Positions 1-7,060 are shown, counted from the first letter of the stretch. The stretch is 21,729 bases of DNA from Halieaceae bacterium (GCA_003523185.1 DPGN01000088.1:1-21729); one strand, 5' to 3'. Numbers and translations: made by a program. The notes: generated from the sequence alone by a model not told the origin.

Positions 1-663
1 GATGTGCCGGTGTTACCTGACGGTAGCTTCGTTGTCGGTTTGGGACGAAATGCGCCTAACGAAATGGATCTTACCGTCGGAGAGGATGTGGTTTGCTCGC
101 TCAATATAGCCACCCGTGAATACCGCATTTCGAGGGTAGAGGGTGTACCGCAGCGCACGGTGACACCTCCGGCAGAGCAGTTAGAGCGTATCCGACGTGA
201 GCGAGAAAAAGTTCGAAGCGCTAAATCAAGACGCATCGAGAACGAGGGCTTTTTGAAGGCAGTCAAAGCTGGCTTGTCGTGGCCCGCTACGGGACGGATC
301 AGCGGGGTTTATGGCAGTCAGCGATTCTACAATGGTAATCCAGGAAACCCTCATTATGGTGTTGACATTGCACGGCCCACGGGCACACCTGTCTATTCGC
401 CTGGACCGGGTCTCGTGACACTCGCCGAGCCCGATCTTTTCTATAGTGGCGGCACGGTGATCCTGGATCATGGCTACGGCCTGAGCTCGTCTTTTCTACA
501 CATGAGCCGCATCGATGTTGAAGTCGGTGATGTTCTCGAGGTGGGCGACCTGATTGGGGCCATCGGCGCTACTGGACGTGCTACAGGCCCGCACCTGGAC
601 TGGCGGATGAGTTGGTTCAATCAACGAATTGATCCTCAGTTACTGGTGCCCCCGATGCCCTAA
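1..663 (+). CDS. M23 family metallopeptidase, C-terminal part (5' truncated)
   Basis: The reading frame is open from the first base, so the start lies outside the window; the GTG at position 4 is not a credible start. The visible part has a basic, coiled-coil-like stretch around residues 58-75 (ERIRREREKVRSAKSRR) followed by a LytM/peptidase M23 domain (about residues 90-219). Seen motifs are HYGVD (the HxxxD zinc motif), FLHMS (catalytic His) and GPHLDW. In LytM the last motif is HxH with the second His as zinc ligand; here that position is Asp. From memory, a GPHLDW form recurs in proteobacterial M23 proteins, so this is probably a subfamily trait and not decay. The family cleaves peptidoglycan cross-links in the periplasm or activates amidases. 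Substrate and partner are not visible. It is the first gene of a same-strand run leading to alaS. Confidence 0.85.
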   Translation, partial: DVPVLPDGSFVVGLGRNAPNEMDLTVGEDVVCSLNIATREYRISRVEGVPQRTVTPPAEQLERIRREREKVRSAKSRRIENEGFLKAVKAGLSWPATGRISGVYGSQRFYNGNPGNPHYGVDIARPTGTPVYSPGPGLVTLAEPDLFYSGGTVILDHGYGLSSSFLHMSRIDVEVGDVLEVGDLIGAIGATGRATGPHLDWRMSWFNQRIDPQLLVPPMP

Positions 664-707
664 TGAGTATTAGCGCGTATACTTAGCGGTTAAGTGAGGA
701 GATGCCC

Positions 708-893
708 GTGCTCGATAAGAAGTTGCTGCAAATTTTGGTATGCCCAGTCACCAAGGCGCCCTTGGATTATGATGAAGCGAAACAAGAGTTGGTCTGTAAA
801 GCCAGTGGTCTTGCCTACCCGGTGAAGGATGGCATTCCCGTATTGCTGGAAGGTGAGGCACGACAGCTAACAGCCGACGAGAAGTTGGGGTAG
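708..893 (+). CDS. Trm112/YcaR family small protein (UPF0434-like)
   Basis: A protein of about 61 residues with the YcaR/Trm112 layout: LLQILVCP, ELVCK, then AYPVKDGIPVLLEGEAR near the end, matching the E. coli YcaR pattern. I prefer GTG 708 over ATG 702. A GAGGAG ribosome-binding site at 696-701 touches the ATG directly but sits six bases before the GTG, and the product then begins MLDKKLL, aligning with YcaR (MDHRLL). The first zinc motif is CPVT instead of CPxC, so only two of the usual cysteines remain; this is common in pseudomonad homologues. In eukaryotes and archaea Trm112 activates methyltransferases; the bacterial role is poorly defined. It ends 5 bases before the HIT gene, suggesting co-transcription. 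Confidence 0.85.
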   Translation: MLDKKLLQILVCPVTKAPLDYDEAKQELVCKASGLAYPVKDGIPVLLEGEARQLTADEKLG

Positions 894-898
894 ATCTC

Positions 899-1255
899 GT
901 GGAAGACACCATATTTGGAAAGATTACGCGTGGAGAAATCCCAACCGATTTTCTCTATGAAGACGATCTTTGTGTCGTGATCAAGGATATCTATCCGCAG
1001 GCGCCTACCCACGTGTTGATTATTCCCCGCAAGCCAATCCCTATGCTGAGTATGGCGAGTGAGGAGGATCAGTCGCTGCTCGGTCATTTGTTGGTGGTTG
1101 CTGGTAAAGTTGCAGACCAATTGGGAGTCGCTGATGCGTTCCGCTTGGTCATTAATAACGGTGCAGGTGGTGGCCAAACGGTATTCCACTTACACCTACA
1201 TATCCTCGCTGGCCGAGACATGAAAGAGGGTGAGCTTGCTTCGGGCTTGGCCTAG
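899..1255 (+). CDS. hinT: HIT family protein (HinT-like)
   Basis: A 118-residue histidine-triad protein. The N-terminus (TIFGKITRGEIP) and the C-terminal HLHLHIL triad (HxHxHxx, about residues 99-105) are diagnostic of the HinT branch. These are cytosolic purine nucleoside phosphoramidases that hydrolyse AMP-lysine or AMP-NH2 and can remove adenylates from aminoacyl-AMP by-products. Length is normal for the family. GTG is the start, with a GGGG tract at 887-890 about 8 bases upstream. It lies between the Trm112-like gene and alaS; a role in clearing aminoacyl-adenylates next to a tRNA synthetase gene would fit, but that is only inference. Confidence 0.9.
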   Translation: MEDTIFGKITRGEIPTDFLYEDDLCVVIKDIYPQAPTHVLIIPRKPIPMLSMASEEDQSLLGHLLVVAGKVADQLGVADAFRLVINNGAGGGQTVFHLHLHILAGRDMKEGELASGLA

Positions 1256-1291
1256 CAGAACACCTCCCGTTACTAATTTTGAGATCCACGC

Positions 1292-3892
1292 ATGAAGACT
1301 GCTGAAATTCGAGAAGCGTTTCTGTCGTATTTTGAGCGCCAAGGGCACACGCGTGTCGCGTCAAGCTCGCTGGTGCCGCACGACGACCCCACACTCCTGT
1401 TCACTAACGCGGGAATGAATCAGTTTAAGGATACGTTTTTGGGACTCGAACCCCGCGATTACAACCGGGCTGCATCGAGTCAGCGGTGCGTAAGAGCAGG
1501 AGGCAAGCACAACGACCTCGAAAACGTGGGTTACACGGCGCGTCATCACACGTTCTTTGAAATGTTGGGTAATTTCAGTTTCGGAGATTACTTCAAGCGC
1601 GATGCTATTCAATTTGCATGGACCTTCTTAACGGAAGATCTGAAGCTTCCAAAGGAAAAGCTCTGGGTCACAGTCCATATATCGGATGATGAAGCAGCAA
1701 AGATCTGGATTGACGAGATTGGTATCGACCCTAATCGCCTGTCCCGATTGGACGAGGACAACTTTTGGCAAATGGGTGACACCGGACCCTGTGGTCCGTC
1801 ATCCGAGATTTTCTTTGACCATGGCCCTGAAGTGCCCGGTGGGCCTCCGGGTTCACCTGACGATGACTTGGATCGCTACATCGAGATCTGGAATTTAGTC
1901 TTTATGCAATTCAACCGAGACAGTTCGGGCGAATTACATCCCCTTCCTGCACCGTCGGTCGATACGGGTATGGGACTCGAGCGAATTTCTGCTGTACTCC
2001 AGGGCGTCCATAACAACTACGACATTGATCTTTTCAAGGCATTGATTGCAGCGGCAGCGGATATCCTCGGGGTCGAAGATCATTCACACACATCGCTCAG
2101 GGTGGTGGCTGATCATTTACGATCATGCGCATTCCTGATCTCTGACGGCGTTCTTCCGAGCAATGAGGGCAGAGGCTATGTCTTGCGCCGTATTTTGCGT
2201 CGCGCTATTCGGCACGGTAATAAGCTCGGTGCCACCGAACCATTTTTTGCCGCACTGGTGCCTGCTTTGGTGCGGGAGATGGGTGGGGCCTACCCTGAGC
2301 TCGTCGCTCAAGAGGCGACAATCATCAAGGCGCTGGCTTCTGAGGAGGAGCAGTTCGCGCGCACCTTGGATAAGGGTATGGATATCCTCGAGGAGGCTTT
2401 AACGTCGCTTCAGGATTCCCAAATTCCGGGTGAGGTCGTTTTCCGCTTATATGACACCTACGGCTTCCCCGTCGATCTGACCAATGACATTGCCAGAGAG
2501 CGTGGTCTCGAACTCGATATCGAGGGCTACGAAGTTGCCATGCAGGAACAGCGTAAGCGATCGCAAGAGAGCGGTGCTTTCCAAGTTGATTACAACAATG
2601 TGATTAATGTGGATGGCGAAACCGAGTTTCTCGGATATAGCGAAGTTCAAGCACAGGCGACTGTCCGCGGTCTTTTCCAGGATGGACAGTCCTGTGAGCG
2701 CGCTGAAGAGGGCGATGAGATTGTCGTTATCCTGGACCGGACGCCCTTTTACGGCGAGAGCGGGGGCCAGGTCGGTGATACCGGTTATCTCACGACAGAT
2801 TCTGCCAGGCTTGAGGTAAGAGACACCACGAAAGCACAGGGTCATCATTTACACCATGCGGTCGTTGTTAGTGGCGCAGTTGCTGCAGGTGACATTGTTT
2901 TGGCTAGCATTGATCAATCGCTGAGGACACGAATTAAAGCAAATCACTCCGCGACACATCTGATGCACGAGGCACTCAGGCTAGTGTTGGGTGAGCATGT
3001 TCAGCAGAAAGGCTCCCTGGTTGACGCTGACAAGCTGCGCTTCGATTTCTCCCATGGAGAAGCCGTGTCAGGTGAACAGTTATCGCAGGTCGCGAAAATT
3101 GTGAATGACCAGGTGCGAGGCAACTCCGAGGTCCTAACCCAAGAGATGGGCATGGAGGCAGCTATAGAGGCGGGCGCCACGGCACTGTTTGGGGAGAAAT
3201 ACGGTGACGAGGTGCGTGTATTGACGATGGGTGCGGAGCGCTTTTCGGTGGAACTGTGTGGTGGTACGCACGTTGAACGCACCGGTGATATTGGCGTATT
3301 CAGAGTGGTGAGCGAAGGCGGTGTCGCTGCCGGTGTCCGTCGAATCGAGGCTGTTACTGGCGTGGGCGCACTTGAAGATATCGCGAGAACCGACAGAGCA
3401 CTTGCGGATATCTGCGATGCAGTGAAAGGCTCGCCGGCCAATGCGGCAGACAAAGTGATCAGCCTTCGAAAGGAGCTTCGCGAACTTGAAAAGCAAGTCA
3501 CGCAACTAAAACAAAAGCTGGCAACGGGGGCAGGTGCCGATTTAACAGCGGATGCCAAGGAAGTTTCAGGTATCAAGGTACTGGGAACAGTGGTCGATGG
3601 TGCTGATGCGACTACCCTGCGTCAGACACTTGATCATTGTAAAAATAAGCTCGGCTCGGGGGTCGTACTTCTAGCTGCAGTAGAGGGCGATAAGATATCC
3701 CTCGTGGCCGGCGTGACGGCAGATTTAACCGATCGCGTAAAGGCTGGTGATCTCATGAGAGAGTTTGCGGGTCGAGTTGGTGGAAAAGGTGGCGGTAGAC
3801 CCGATATGGCACAAGGTGGTGGTACTGATGTCACAGCCTTAGAGCCTGCACTTTCCGACTTGGCTAACTGGGTGGCTGAACAGCTTAGCTGA
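1292..3892 (+). CDS. alaS: alanyl-tRNA synthetase
   Basis: 866 residues, close to the E. coli length. It charges tRNA-Ala with alanine in the cytoplasm. The N-terminal class II catalytic domain begins MKTAEIREAFLSYFE and contains FTNAGMNQFKD and RHHTFFEMLGNFSFGDYF. The editing domain shows its zinc-binding residues: HSATH at 552-556 and CGGTH at 656-660. The C-terminal C-Ala domain includes a coiled-coil segment (LRKELRELEKQVTQLKQKL) and the glycine-rich GGKGGGRPDMAQGGG motif near the end. The ATG is 36 bases after the HIT stop. A hairpin terminator follows the stop. In many gammaproteobacteria alaS is followed by lysC and csrA, as here. Confidence 0.98.
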   Translation: MKTAEIREAFLSYFERQGHTRVASSSLVPHDDPTLLFTNAGMNQFKDTFLGLEPRDYNRAASSQRCVRAGGKHNDLENVGYTARHHTFFEMLGNFSFGDYFKRDAIQFAWTFLTEDLKLPKEKLWVTVHISDDEAAKIWIDEIGIDPNRLSRLDEDNFWQMGDTGPCGPSSEIFFDHGPEVPGGPPGSPDDDLDRYIEIWNLVFMQFNRDSSGELHPLPAPSVDTGMGLERISAVLQGVHNNYDIDLFKALIAAAADILGVEDHSHTSLRVVADHLRSCAFLISDGVLPSNEGRGYVLRRILRRAIRHGNKLGATEPFFAALVPALVREMGGAYPELVAQEATIIKALASEEEQFARTLDKGMDILEEALTSLQDSQIPGEVVFRLYDTYGFPVDLTNDIARERGLELDIEGYEVAMQEQRKRSQESGAFQVDYNNVINVDGETEFLGYSEVQAQATVRGLFQDGQSCERAEEGDEIVVILDRTPFYGESGGQVGDTGYLTTDSARLEVRDTTKAQGHHLHHAVVVSGAVAAGDIVLASIDQSLRTRIKANHSATHLMHEALRLVLGEHVQQKGSLVDADKLRFDFSHGEAVSGEQLSQVAKIVNDQVRGNSEVLTQEMGMEAAIEAGATALFGEKYGDEVRVLTMGAERFSVELCGGTHVERTGDIGVFRVVSEGGVAAGVRRIEAVTGVGALEDIARTDRALADICDAVKGSPANAADKVISLRKELRELEKQVTQLKQKLATGAGADLTADAKEVSGIKVLGTVVDGADATTLRQTLDHCKNKLGSGVVLLAAVEGDKISLVAGVTADLTDRVKAGDLMREFAGRVGGKGGGRPDMAQGGGTDVTALEPALSDLANWVAEQLS

Positions 3893-3920
3893 GGACGAGC
3901 GCATCGCTAAAGAACGAGTG

Positions 3921-3943
3921 AAGGCCCCGTATGGGGCTTTTTC
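3921..3943 (+). terminator. rho-independent terminator after alaS
   Basis: The stem is built on GCCCC (3924-3928) and GGGGC (3933-3937) with a GTAT loop, extended by A-T pairs, and runs into a short T tract. It lies about 30 bases beyond the alaS stop and ahead of lysC, so lysC probably has its own promoter in 3944-4006; I see no clear consensus -35/-10 there. Confidence 0.75.
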
Positions 3944-4006
3944 GCCTTTATATGGCTCCCCAAACCGTGTTTAATACGCGGCTTTTCGACATAGACCCAA
4001 CTAACT

Positions 4007-5248
4007 ATGGCACTGATCGTGCAAAAATACGGCGGCACGTCTGTTGGCTCGGTAGAGCGAATAGAAGCGGTTGCTGATCGAGTTGCAAGGCACCACTCAG
4101 ACGGTGATCAACTGATCATTGTCGTGTCGGCTATGTCGGGTGAAACCAATCGTCTCTTGGGGCTGGCGCGAGATCTGACCTCCAAGCCGAGCCCTCGAGA
4201 GCTCGATGTACTGGTTTCCACCGGCGAACAGGTCTCCATGGCACTTTTGGCGATGGCACTTCACAAGCGGGGCATCGATGCACTCTCGCTCAAAGGCAGT
4301 CAGGTCGCGATTCGTACTGACAGCTTTCACAGCAAAGCGCGCATACAAAGCATTGATGATCGTCGGCTCCGAGCGGAACTCGACCAAGGCCGCGTCGTGG
4401 TGGTGGCTGGATTTCAAGGGGTTGATGAAAACGGCGAAGTCACGACATTGGGTCGGGGCGGATCTGATACCTCGGCGGTTGCTTTGGCAGCTGCGGTTGG
4501 TGCGGACGAATGTCAGATCTACACCGACGTTGATGGCGTTTACACGACGGATCCGCGCATCGTTGACGGTGCACAGCGACTGGAAAGCATCACTTTTGAA
4601 GAGATGTTGGAAATGGCCAGCATGGGTTCGAAGGTGTTGCAGCTCAGGTCGGTGGAATTTGCAGGTAAATACCAAGTGCCACTGCGGGTACTCAGTAGTT
4701 TCAAAGAGGGGCCTGGAACCCTCATAAAAATGGATGAGGACGATCCCATGGAAGCTCCAACGATTGCTGGTATTGCGTTTAATCGCGATGAGGCGAAGCT
4801 CACTGTCATTGGTGTCCCGGATACTCCCGGTATTGCTTATCAGATATTGGGCCCCATTGGTGATGCGAATATCGAAGTAGACGTTATTCTTCAGAACGTG
4901 GGTGATGAGGGAAAAACGGACTTTACATTCACTGTCTCGCGCAGCGACCTAGAAAAAGCCGAAGCCATTTTAGAATCACACATTGCTGAATTGGGCGTAC
5001 TTGAGTGGCGATCAGACAGCAGGATCGCCAAGGTTTCCGTGGTTGGAGTTGGTATGCGCTCTCATGCAGGTGTGGCTGCCAAGATGTTCAAAGCCCTGGC
5101 TGAGGTCGGCGTCAACATTCAGATGATCAGCACGTCCGAAATCAAAATTTCAGTGATTATCGAAGAGAAGTTCTTGGAGTTGGCTGTACGTACGCTGCAT
5201 TCAGCGTTCGGGCTCGATCAACCTCAGGCTGGAGAAGCACAGGACTGA
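4007..5248 (+). CDS. lysC: aspartate kinase (single-domain, ACT-regulated)
   Basis: 413 residues, typical of the Pseudomonas/Bacillus-type monofunctional aspartokinase. It phosphorylates aspartate as the first step to lysine, threonine, methionine and diaminopimelate. The N-terminal amino-acid kinase domain starts ALIVQKYGGTSVG (KYGGTS signature at residues 7-12) and includes VAGFQGVDENGEVTTLGRGG and the aspartate-site segment TDVDGVYTTDPR. Two ACT domains occupy about residues 265-405 (TVIGVPDTPGIAYQIL and KVSVVGVGMRSHAGVAAKMF), predicting feedback control by lysine and/or threonine. No good ribosome-binding site precedes the ATG, but the start fits the family exactly. csrA follows after 42 bases. 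Confidence 0.97.
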   Translation: MALIVQKYGGTSVGSVERIEAVADRVARHHSDGDQLIIVVSAMSGETNRLLGLARDLTSKPSPRELDVLVSTGEQVSMALLAMALHKRGIDALSLKGSQVAIRTDSFHSKARIQSIDDRRLRAELDQGRVVVVAGFQGVDENGEVTTLGRGGSDTSAVALAAAVGADECQIYTDVDGVYTTDPRIVDGAQRLESITFEEMLEMASMGSKVLQLRSVEFAGKYQVPLRVLSSFKEGPGTLIKMDEDDPMEAPTIAGIAFNRDEAKLTVIGVPDTPGIAYQILGPIGDANIEVDVILQNVGDEGKTDFTFTVSRSDLEKAEAILESHIAELGVLEWRSDSRIAKVSVVGVGMRSHAGVAAKMFKALAEVGVNIQMISTSEIKISVIIEEKFLELAVRTLHSAFGLDQPQAGEAQD

Positions 5249-5259
5249 GGTGTAGTCTG

Positions 5260-5290
5260 TCCCTGTGTCTAATTAACAGGGAAGTTGACG
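5260..5290 (+). promoter_or_regulatory. csrA leader hairpin covering the ribosome-binding site, with CsrA-type ACAGGGA motif
   Basis: TCCCTGT (5260-5266) and ACAGGGA (5276-5282) are perfect reverse complements separated by 9 bases (GTCTAATTA). The downstream arm carries the csrA Shine-Dalgarno (AGGGAAG, 5278-5284), six bases before the ATG. ACAGGGA also fits the ACARGGA core of the CsrA-binding consensus. Further GGA triplets lie at 5231-5233 and 5242-5244 in the end of lysC. CsrA autorepression through sites in its own leader is known in E. coli. That this hairpin or site is used here is inference. Confidence 0.5.
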
Positions 5291-5485
5291 ATGCTTATTC
5301 TCACAAGGCGGATTAACGAGTCACTGGTCATCGGTGACGATGTCACAGTCACTATTCTTGGTGTCAAAGGTAATCAAGTTCGTATTGGGGTTGATGCCCC
5401 GCGAGATGTATCTGTCCATCGTGAAGAGCTTGCGCACAAGGATGACGAGACACCCACTTCGCGCGCGGATAAAGACGCGAGATAG
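5291..5485 (+). CDS. csrA: carbon storage regulator CsrA/RsmA
   Basis: Starting at ATG 5291 the protein is 64 residues and begins MLILTRRINESLVIG, the canonical CsrA start. A TTG at 5285 would add two residues but falls right on the ribosome-binding site. The core LGVKGNQVRIGVDAP and VSVHREEL matches the family, including the RNA-binding VHREE segment. The C-terminal tail (about 15 residues, polar and charged) is variable in the family. CsrA is a dimeric RNA-binding protein that controls translation and stability of mRNAs at GGA motifs. The alaS/lysC/csrA/tRNA-Ser order is conserved in Gammaproteobacteria. Confidence 0.97.
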   Translation: MLILTRRINESLVIGDDVTVTILGVKGNQVRIGVDAPRDVSVHREELAHKDDETPTSRADKDAR

Positions 5486-5625
5486 CAGTTAGGGCACTAT
5501 TCAATCGTCCCAGTGTCGGTATTTCATGACCTGAAGTCGGTGAGATTGGACTCGATTTACATCACTTAGTACCTTCGTTAGTCTGTTCTCGACAGCAATA
5601 ATAAAAAGCCAGGCAGGAGGAGCGA

Positions 5626-6453
5626 GTGACCTCTGAACTAACGATAGAACCCCTGACCCCCTTTATCGGGGCTGAAATCACCGGTGTCGATCTCAGGGAG
5701 GTGACCCAGGAGCAGGTGACAGGCATCCGAGCCGCGCTATTGAAGCACCAGGTCGTATTTTTCCGAGATCAGACCCTCAATCAAGAGGAGCATATTCACT
5801 TTGCGAGGCAGTTTGGTGAGCTAGAGATTCATCCAGCGACGCCAAAAGGGCAGAACAACCCCGAGGTACTTCATATAGCCCATGGCCCCGAATCCAGAGG
5901 CCGGGAAAATATGTGGCACTCCGATGTCACATGGCGAGAAAAGCCATCACTTGGCTCCATTCTCAAGGCTGTAGAGGTGCCGGCGGTAGGCGGCGACACG
6001 CTGTTTGCCAATATGGCGGAGGCTTATGAAAGGTTGCCGGATGACATCAAAGAAAAGATTGCAGGAAAAATTGCAGTGCACGATATTGCACGGGTATTTG
6101 CTGGTCGTCTTAACAAGACAGCTGAGCAATTAAGGGAAACTTATCCAGTGATGGAGCATCCCGTTGTTCGAACGCATCCGGAAACGGGCGCTAATGTACT
6201 CTATGTGAATAACGCCTTCACCAGTCACATTAAGGATATGGATGAAGATGAGAGCATGGAGTTACTTCAGGCTCTATACCGCACTGCATCAAACCCGGAG
6301 CTTCAATGCCGTTTCCGCTGGAAAGCAGGCTCATTGGCCTTCTGGGATAACCGCGCCTGTCAGCATTTTGCGAGCTCGGATTACTTTCCGCAGGTCCGAA
6401 CAATGGAGCGGGTGACGATCGCTGGGGATAGACCCTATTTCCGGGCAGCTTGA
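5626..6453 (+). CDS. TauD/TfdA family Fe(II)/2-oxoglutarate dioxygenase (first copy)
   Basis: 275 residues, the usual length. It shows the TauD-type start (LTPFIGAEITGVDL), the iron triad WHSD (H98, D100) with H247, and the 2-oxoglutarate-binding arginines R258 and R262. These sit 11 and 15 residues after the distal His, the same spacing as in E. coli TauD. These enzymes hydroxylate a carbon next to a leaving group (taurine, alkyl sulfates, 2,4-D and others) using O2 and 2-oxoglutarate; the substrate cannot be read from sequence. GTG is the start, with AGGAGG at 5615-5620 five bases upstream. No sulfonate transporter is adjacent. It sits between csrA and tRNA-Ser, which are usually neighbours. 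The 140 bases upstream hold no obvious promoter. Confidence 0.9.
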   Translation: MTSELTIEPLTPFIGAEITGVDLREVTQEQVTGIRAALLKHQVVFFRDQTLNQEEHIHFARQFGELEIHPATPKGQNNPEVLHIAHGPESRGRENMWHSDVTWREKPSLGSILKAVEVPAVGGDTLFANMAEAYERLPDDIKEKIAGKIAVHDIARVFAGRLNKTAEQLRETYPVMEHPVVRTHPETGANVLYVNNAFTSHIKDMDEDESMELLQALYRTASNPELQCRFRWKAGSLAFWDNRACQHFASSDYFPQVRTMERVTIAGDRPYFRAA

Positions 6454-6509
6454 AAATACGATGGCGTTATTGGGTGCCCATGCTGCACGGGATTTTTTGC
6501 GGACCTGAT

Positions 6510-6545
6510 ATCGCAAGCGCTAGAGGTTGTGCTATTCTCGCGCAC
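6510..6545 (+). promoter_or_regulatory. candidate stable-RNA promoter for the tRNA-Ser transcript
   Basis: TATTCT (6533-6538) can serve as a -10 box. It is followed by a GC-rich discriminator (CGCGC), the pattern of stringently controlled tRNA/rRNA promoters. The -35 region is poor at 17-bp spacing. It is the best candidate upstream of the tRNA-Ser gene in this gap. Confidence 0.35.
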
Positions 6546-6609
6546 CGCGCGGCAAGGACAGAAAGTCCTGCAGATGACGCTTTTTTTCGCGTCATGGAGG
6601 AAAATTTTT
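6546..6609 (+). other. tRNA-Ser 5' leader region with two hairpins
   Basis: This non-coding stretch contains AGGAC-AGAAA-GTCCT (about 6555-6569) and a perfect 7-bp stem ATGACGC/GCGTCAT (6574-6580 and 6589-6595) closing a T-rich 8-base loop. No credible ORF is present. If transcription starts near 6545 these would form a structured leader for the tRNA precursor. The T tract lies in the loop, not after the stem, so it is not a standard terminator. Confidence 0.4.
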
Positions 6610-6750
6610 GGAGAAGTGGCCGAGTGCTGACCGAGCAATCGAAGATTGCGGAGGTGCGCCCGAGTCACGAGGGCGACCCGAAGGGCGAGACGCGCAGCGT
6701 CGAGTAACGCGCTCCCCGGGAGTGTCCAAAGGCTTGTATCGAAGGGTATG
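6610..6750 (+). pseudogene. tRNA-Ser 5'-end fragment fused to a GC-rich stem-loop block
   Basis: Bases 6610-6626 (GGAGAAGTGGCCGAGTG) are identical to the first 17 bases of the intact tRNA-Ser at 6764. Similarity continues weakly into the D loop after a one-base gap, then ends. No matching 3' acceptor half follows. What follows instead is a row of short stems: GCAATC-GAA-GATTGC (6635-6649), CGCCC/GGGCG (6657-6661 and 6671-6675), CCC-GAA-GGG (6677-6685) and GACGC-GCA-GCGTC (6689-6701). It may be a decayed or recombined second tRNA-Ser, or a structured RNA element that borrowed the tRNA start. Open frames through it are arginine-rich and look artefactual. Confidence 0.45.
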
Positions 6751-6763
6751 AGTGACAATACAC

Positions 6764-6854
6764 GGAGAAGTGGCCGAGTGGCTGAAGGCGCTCCCCTGCT
6801 AAGGGAGTATACGTTAATCGCGTATCGAGGGTTCGAATCCCTCCTTCTCCGCCA
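6764..6854 (+). tRNA. tRNA-Ser (anticodon GCU)
   Basis: 91 bases including an encoded CCA. The acceptor arms GGAGAAG (6764-6770) and CTTCTCC pair perfectly, followed by discriminator G and CCA at 6852-6854. The anticodon arm is CTCCC-CTGCTAA-GGGAG, giving anticodon GCT for AGC/AGU codons. A long variable arm (TACG...CGTA) marks it as a class II serine tRNA. The T arm GAGGG-TTCGAAT-CCCTC is canonical. tRNA-Ser(GCU) beside csrA matches E. coli serV. A strong terminator follows. Confidence 0.97.
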
Positions 6855-6859
6855 CTAAT

Positions 6860-6888
6860 AAAAAGGGACTCGCTGAGTCCCTTTTTTA
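6860..6888 (+). terminator. rho-independent terminator after tRNA-Ser (bidirectional)
   Basis: A perfect 7-bp stem GGGACTC (6865-6871) / GAGTCCC (6875-6881) with a GCT loop, preceded by an A run and followed by six T. The flanking A and T runs make it able to end transcription from both sides. Confidence 0.92.
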
Positions 6889-6930
6889 TGATGCTCAGTG
6901 GTCAGTTGGAAGAAGGTTCTTGCGGTAAAA

Positions 6931-7048
6931 ATAAAAAAGATTGGCTGAAGCTCGCAAGAGCTTGAGCTGACTGTCCTTATTTGATGCCCTTCGGATAGGC
7001 GGATGAGGACAAAAAGGGCGCTGCGGACCGCGGTAAGCGATACACGGG
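6931..7048 (-). ncRNA. candidate small RNA in a gene-free gap
   Basis: The gap 6889-7253 has no credible gene. On the minus strand a TAGAAT -10 box (7055-7060) is followed by a GC-rich discriminator. About 110 bases later comes a hairpin (AAGCTC/GAGCTT, 6948-6953 and 6958-6963, extended by four more pairs across a mismatch) and then AATCTTTTTT, a good intrinsic terminator. Inside, segments 6972-6980 and 7003-7011 pair, and 6986-6991 and 7014-7019 pair, in interleaved order, as in a pseudoknot. Three wobble positions pair better if the plus strand is the RNA, which argues against the strand chosen here. No known family is recognised. Confidence 0.28.
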
Positions 7049-7054
7049 CCGCGC

Positions 7055-7060
7055 ATTCTA
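7055..7060 (-). promoter_or_regulatory. candidate -10 box (TAGAAT) on the minus strand
   Basis: Read on the minus strand, TAGAAT is followed directly by GCGCGG, a GC-rich discriminator like those of stable-RNA promoters. No strong -35 box is seen at 16-18 bp. It would drive the candidate small RNA leftward and away from the acyl-CoA ligase gene. Confidence 0.35.

Noticed and set aside
3001..3576. 191-codon minus-strand open frame inside alaS
   Set aside because: Antisense shadow of a well-conserved gene, rich in Ser/Ala/Pro/Thr with no domain-like pattern.
4097..4675. 192-codon minus-strand open frame inside lysC
   Set aside because: Shadow of the aspartokinase coding sequence; no recognisable motif and no ribosome-binding site of note.
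6574..6595. ATGACGC/GCGTCAT hairpin with T7 as a terminator after the first dioxygenase gene
   Set aside because: The T run is in the loop, not after the stem, so it does not fit an intrinsic terminator.
6435..6758. 107-codon minus-strand open frame across the tRNA leader region
   Set aside because: Runs through hairpins and the tRNA fragment, no protein-like conservation visible.
6646..6858. 70-codon open frame covering the tRNA-Ser gene
   Set aside because: Translation of a tRNA gene (ends GFESLLLR...), a well-known artefact; arginine-rich upstream part is the GC-rich stem-loop block.
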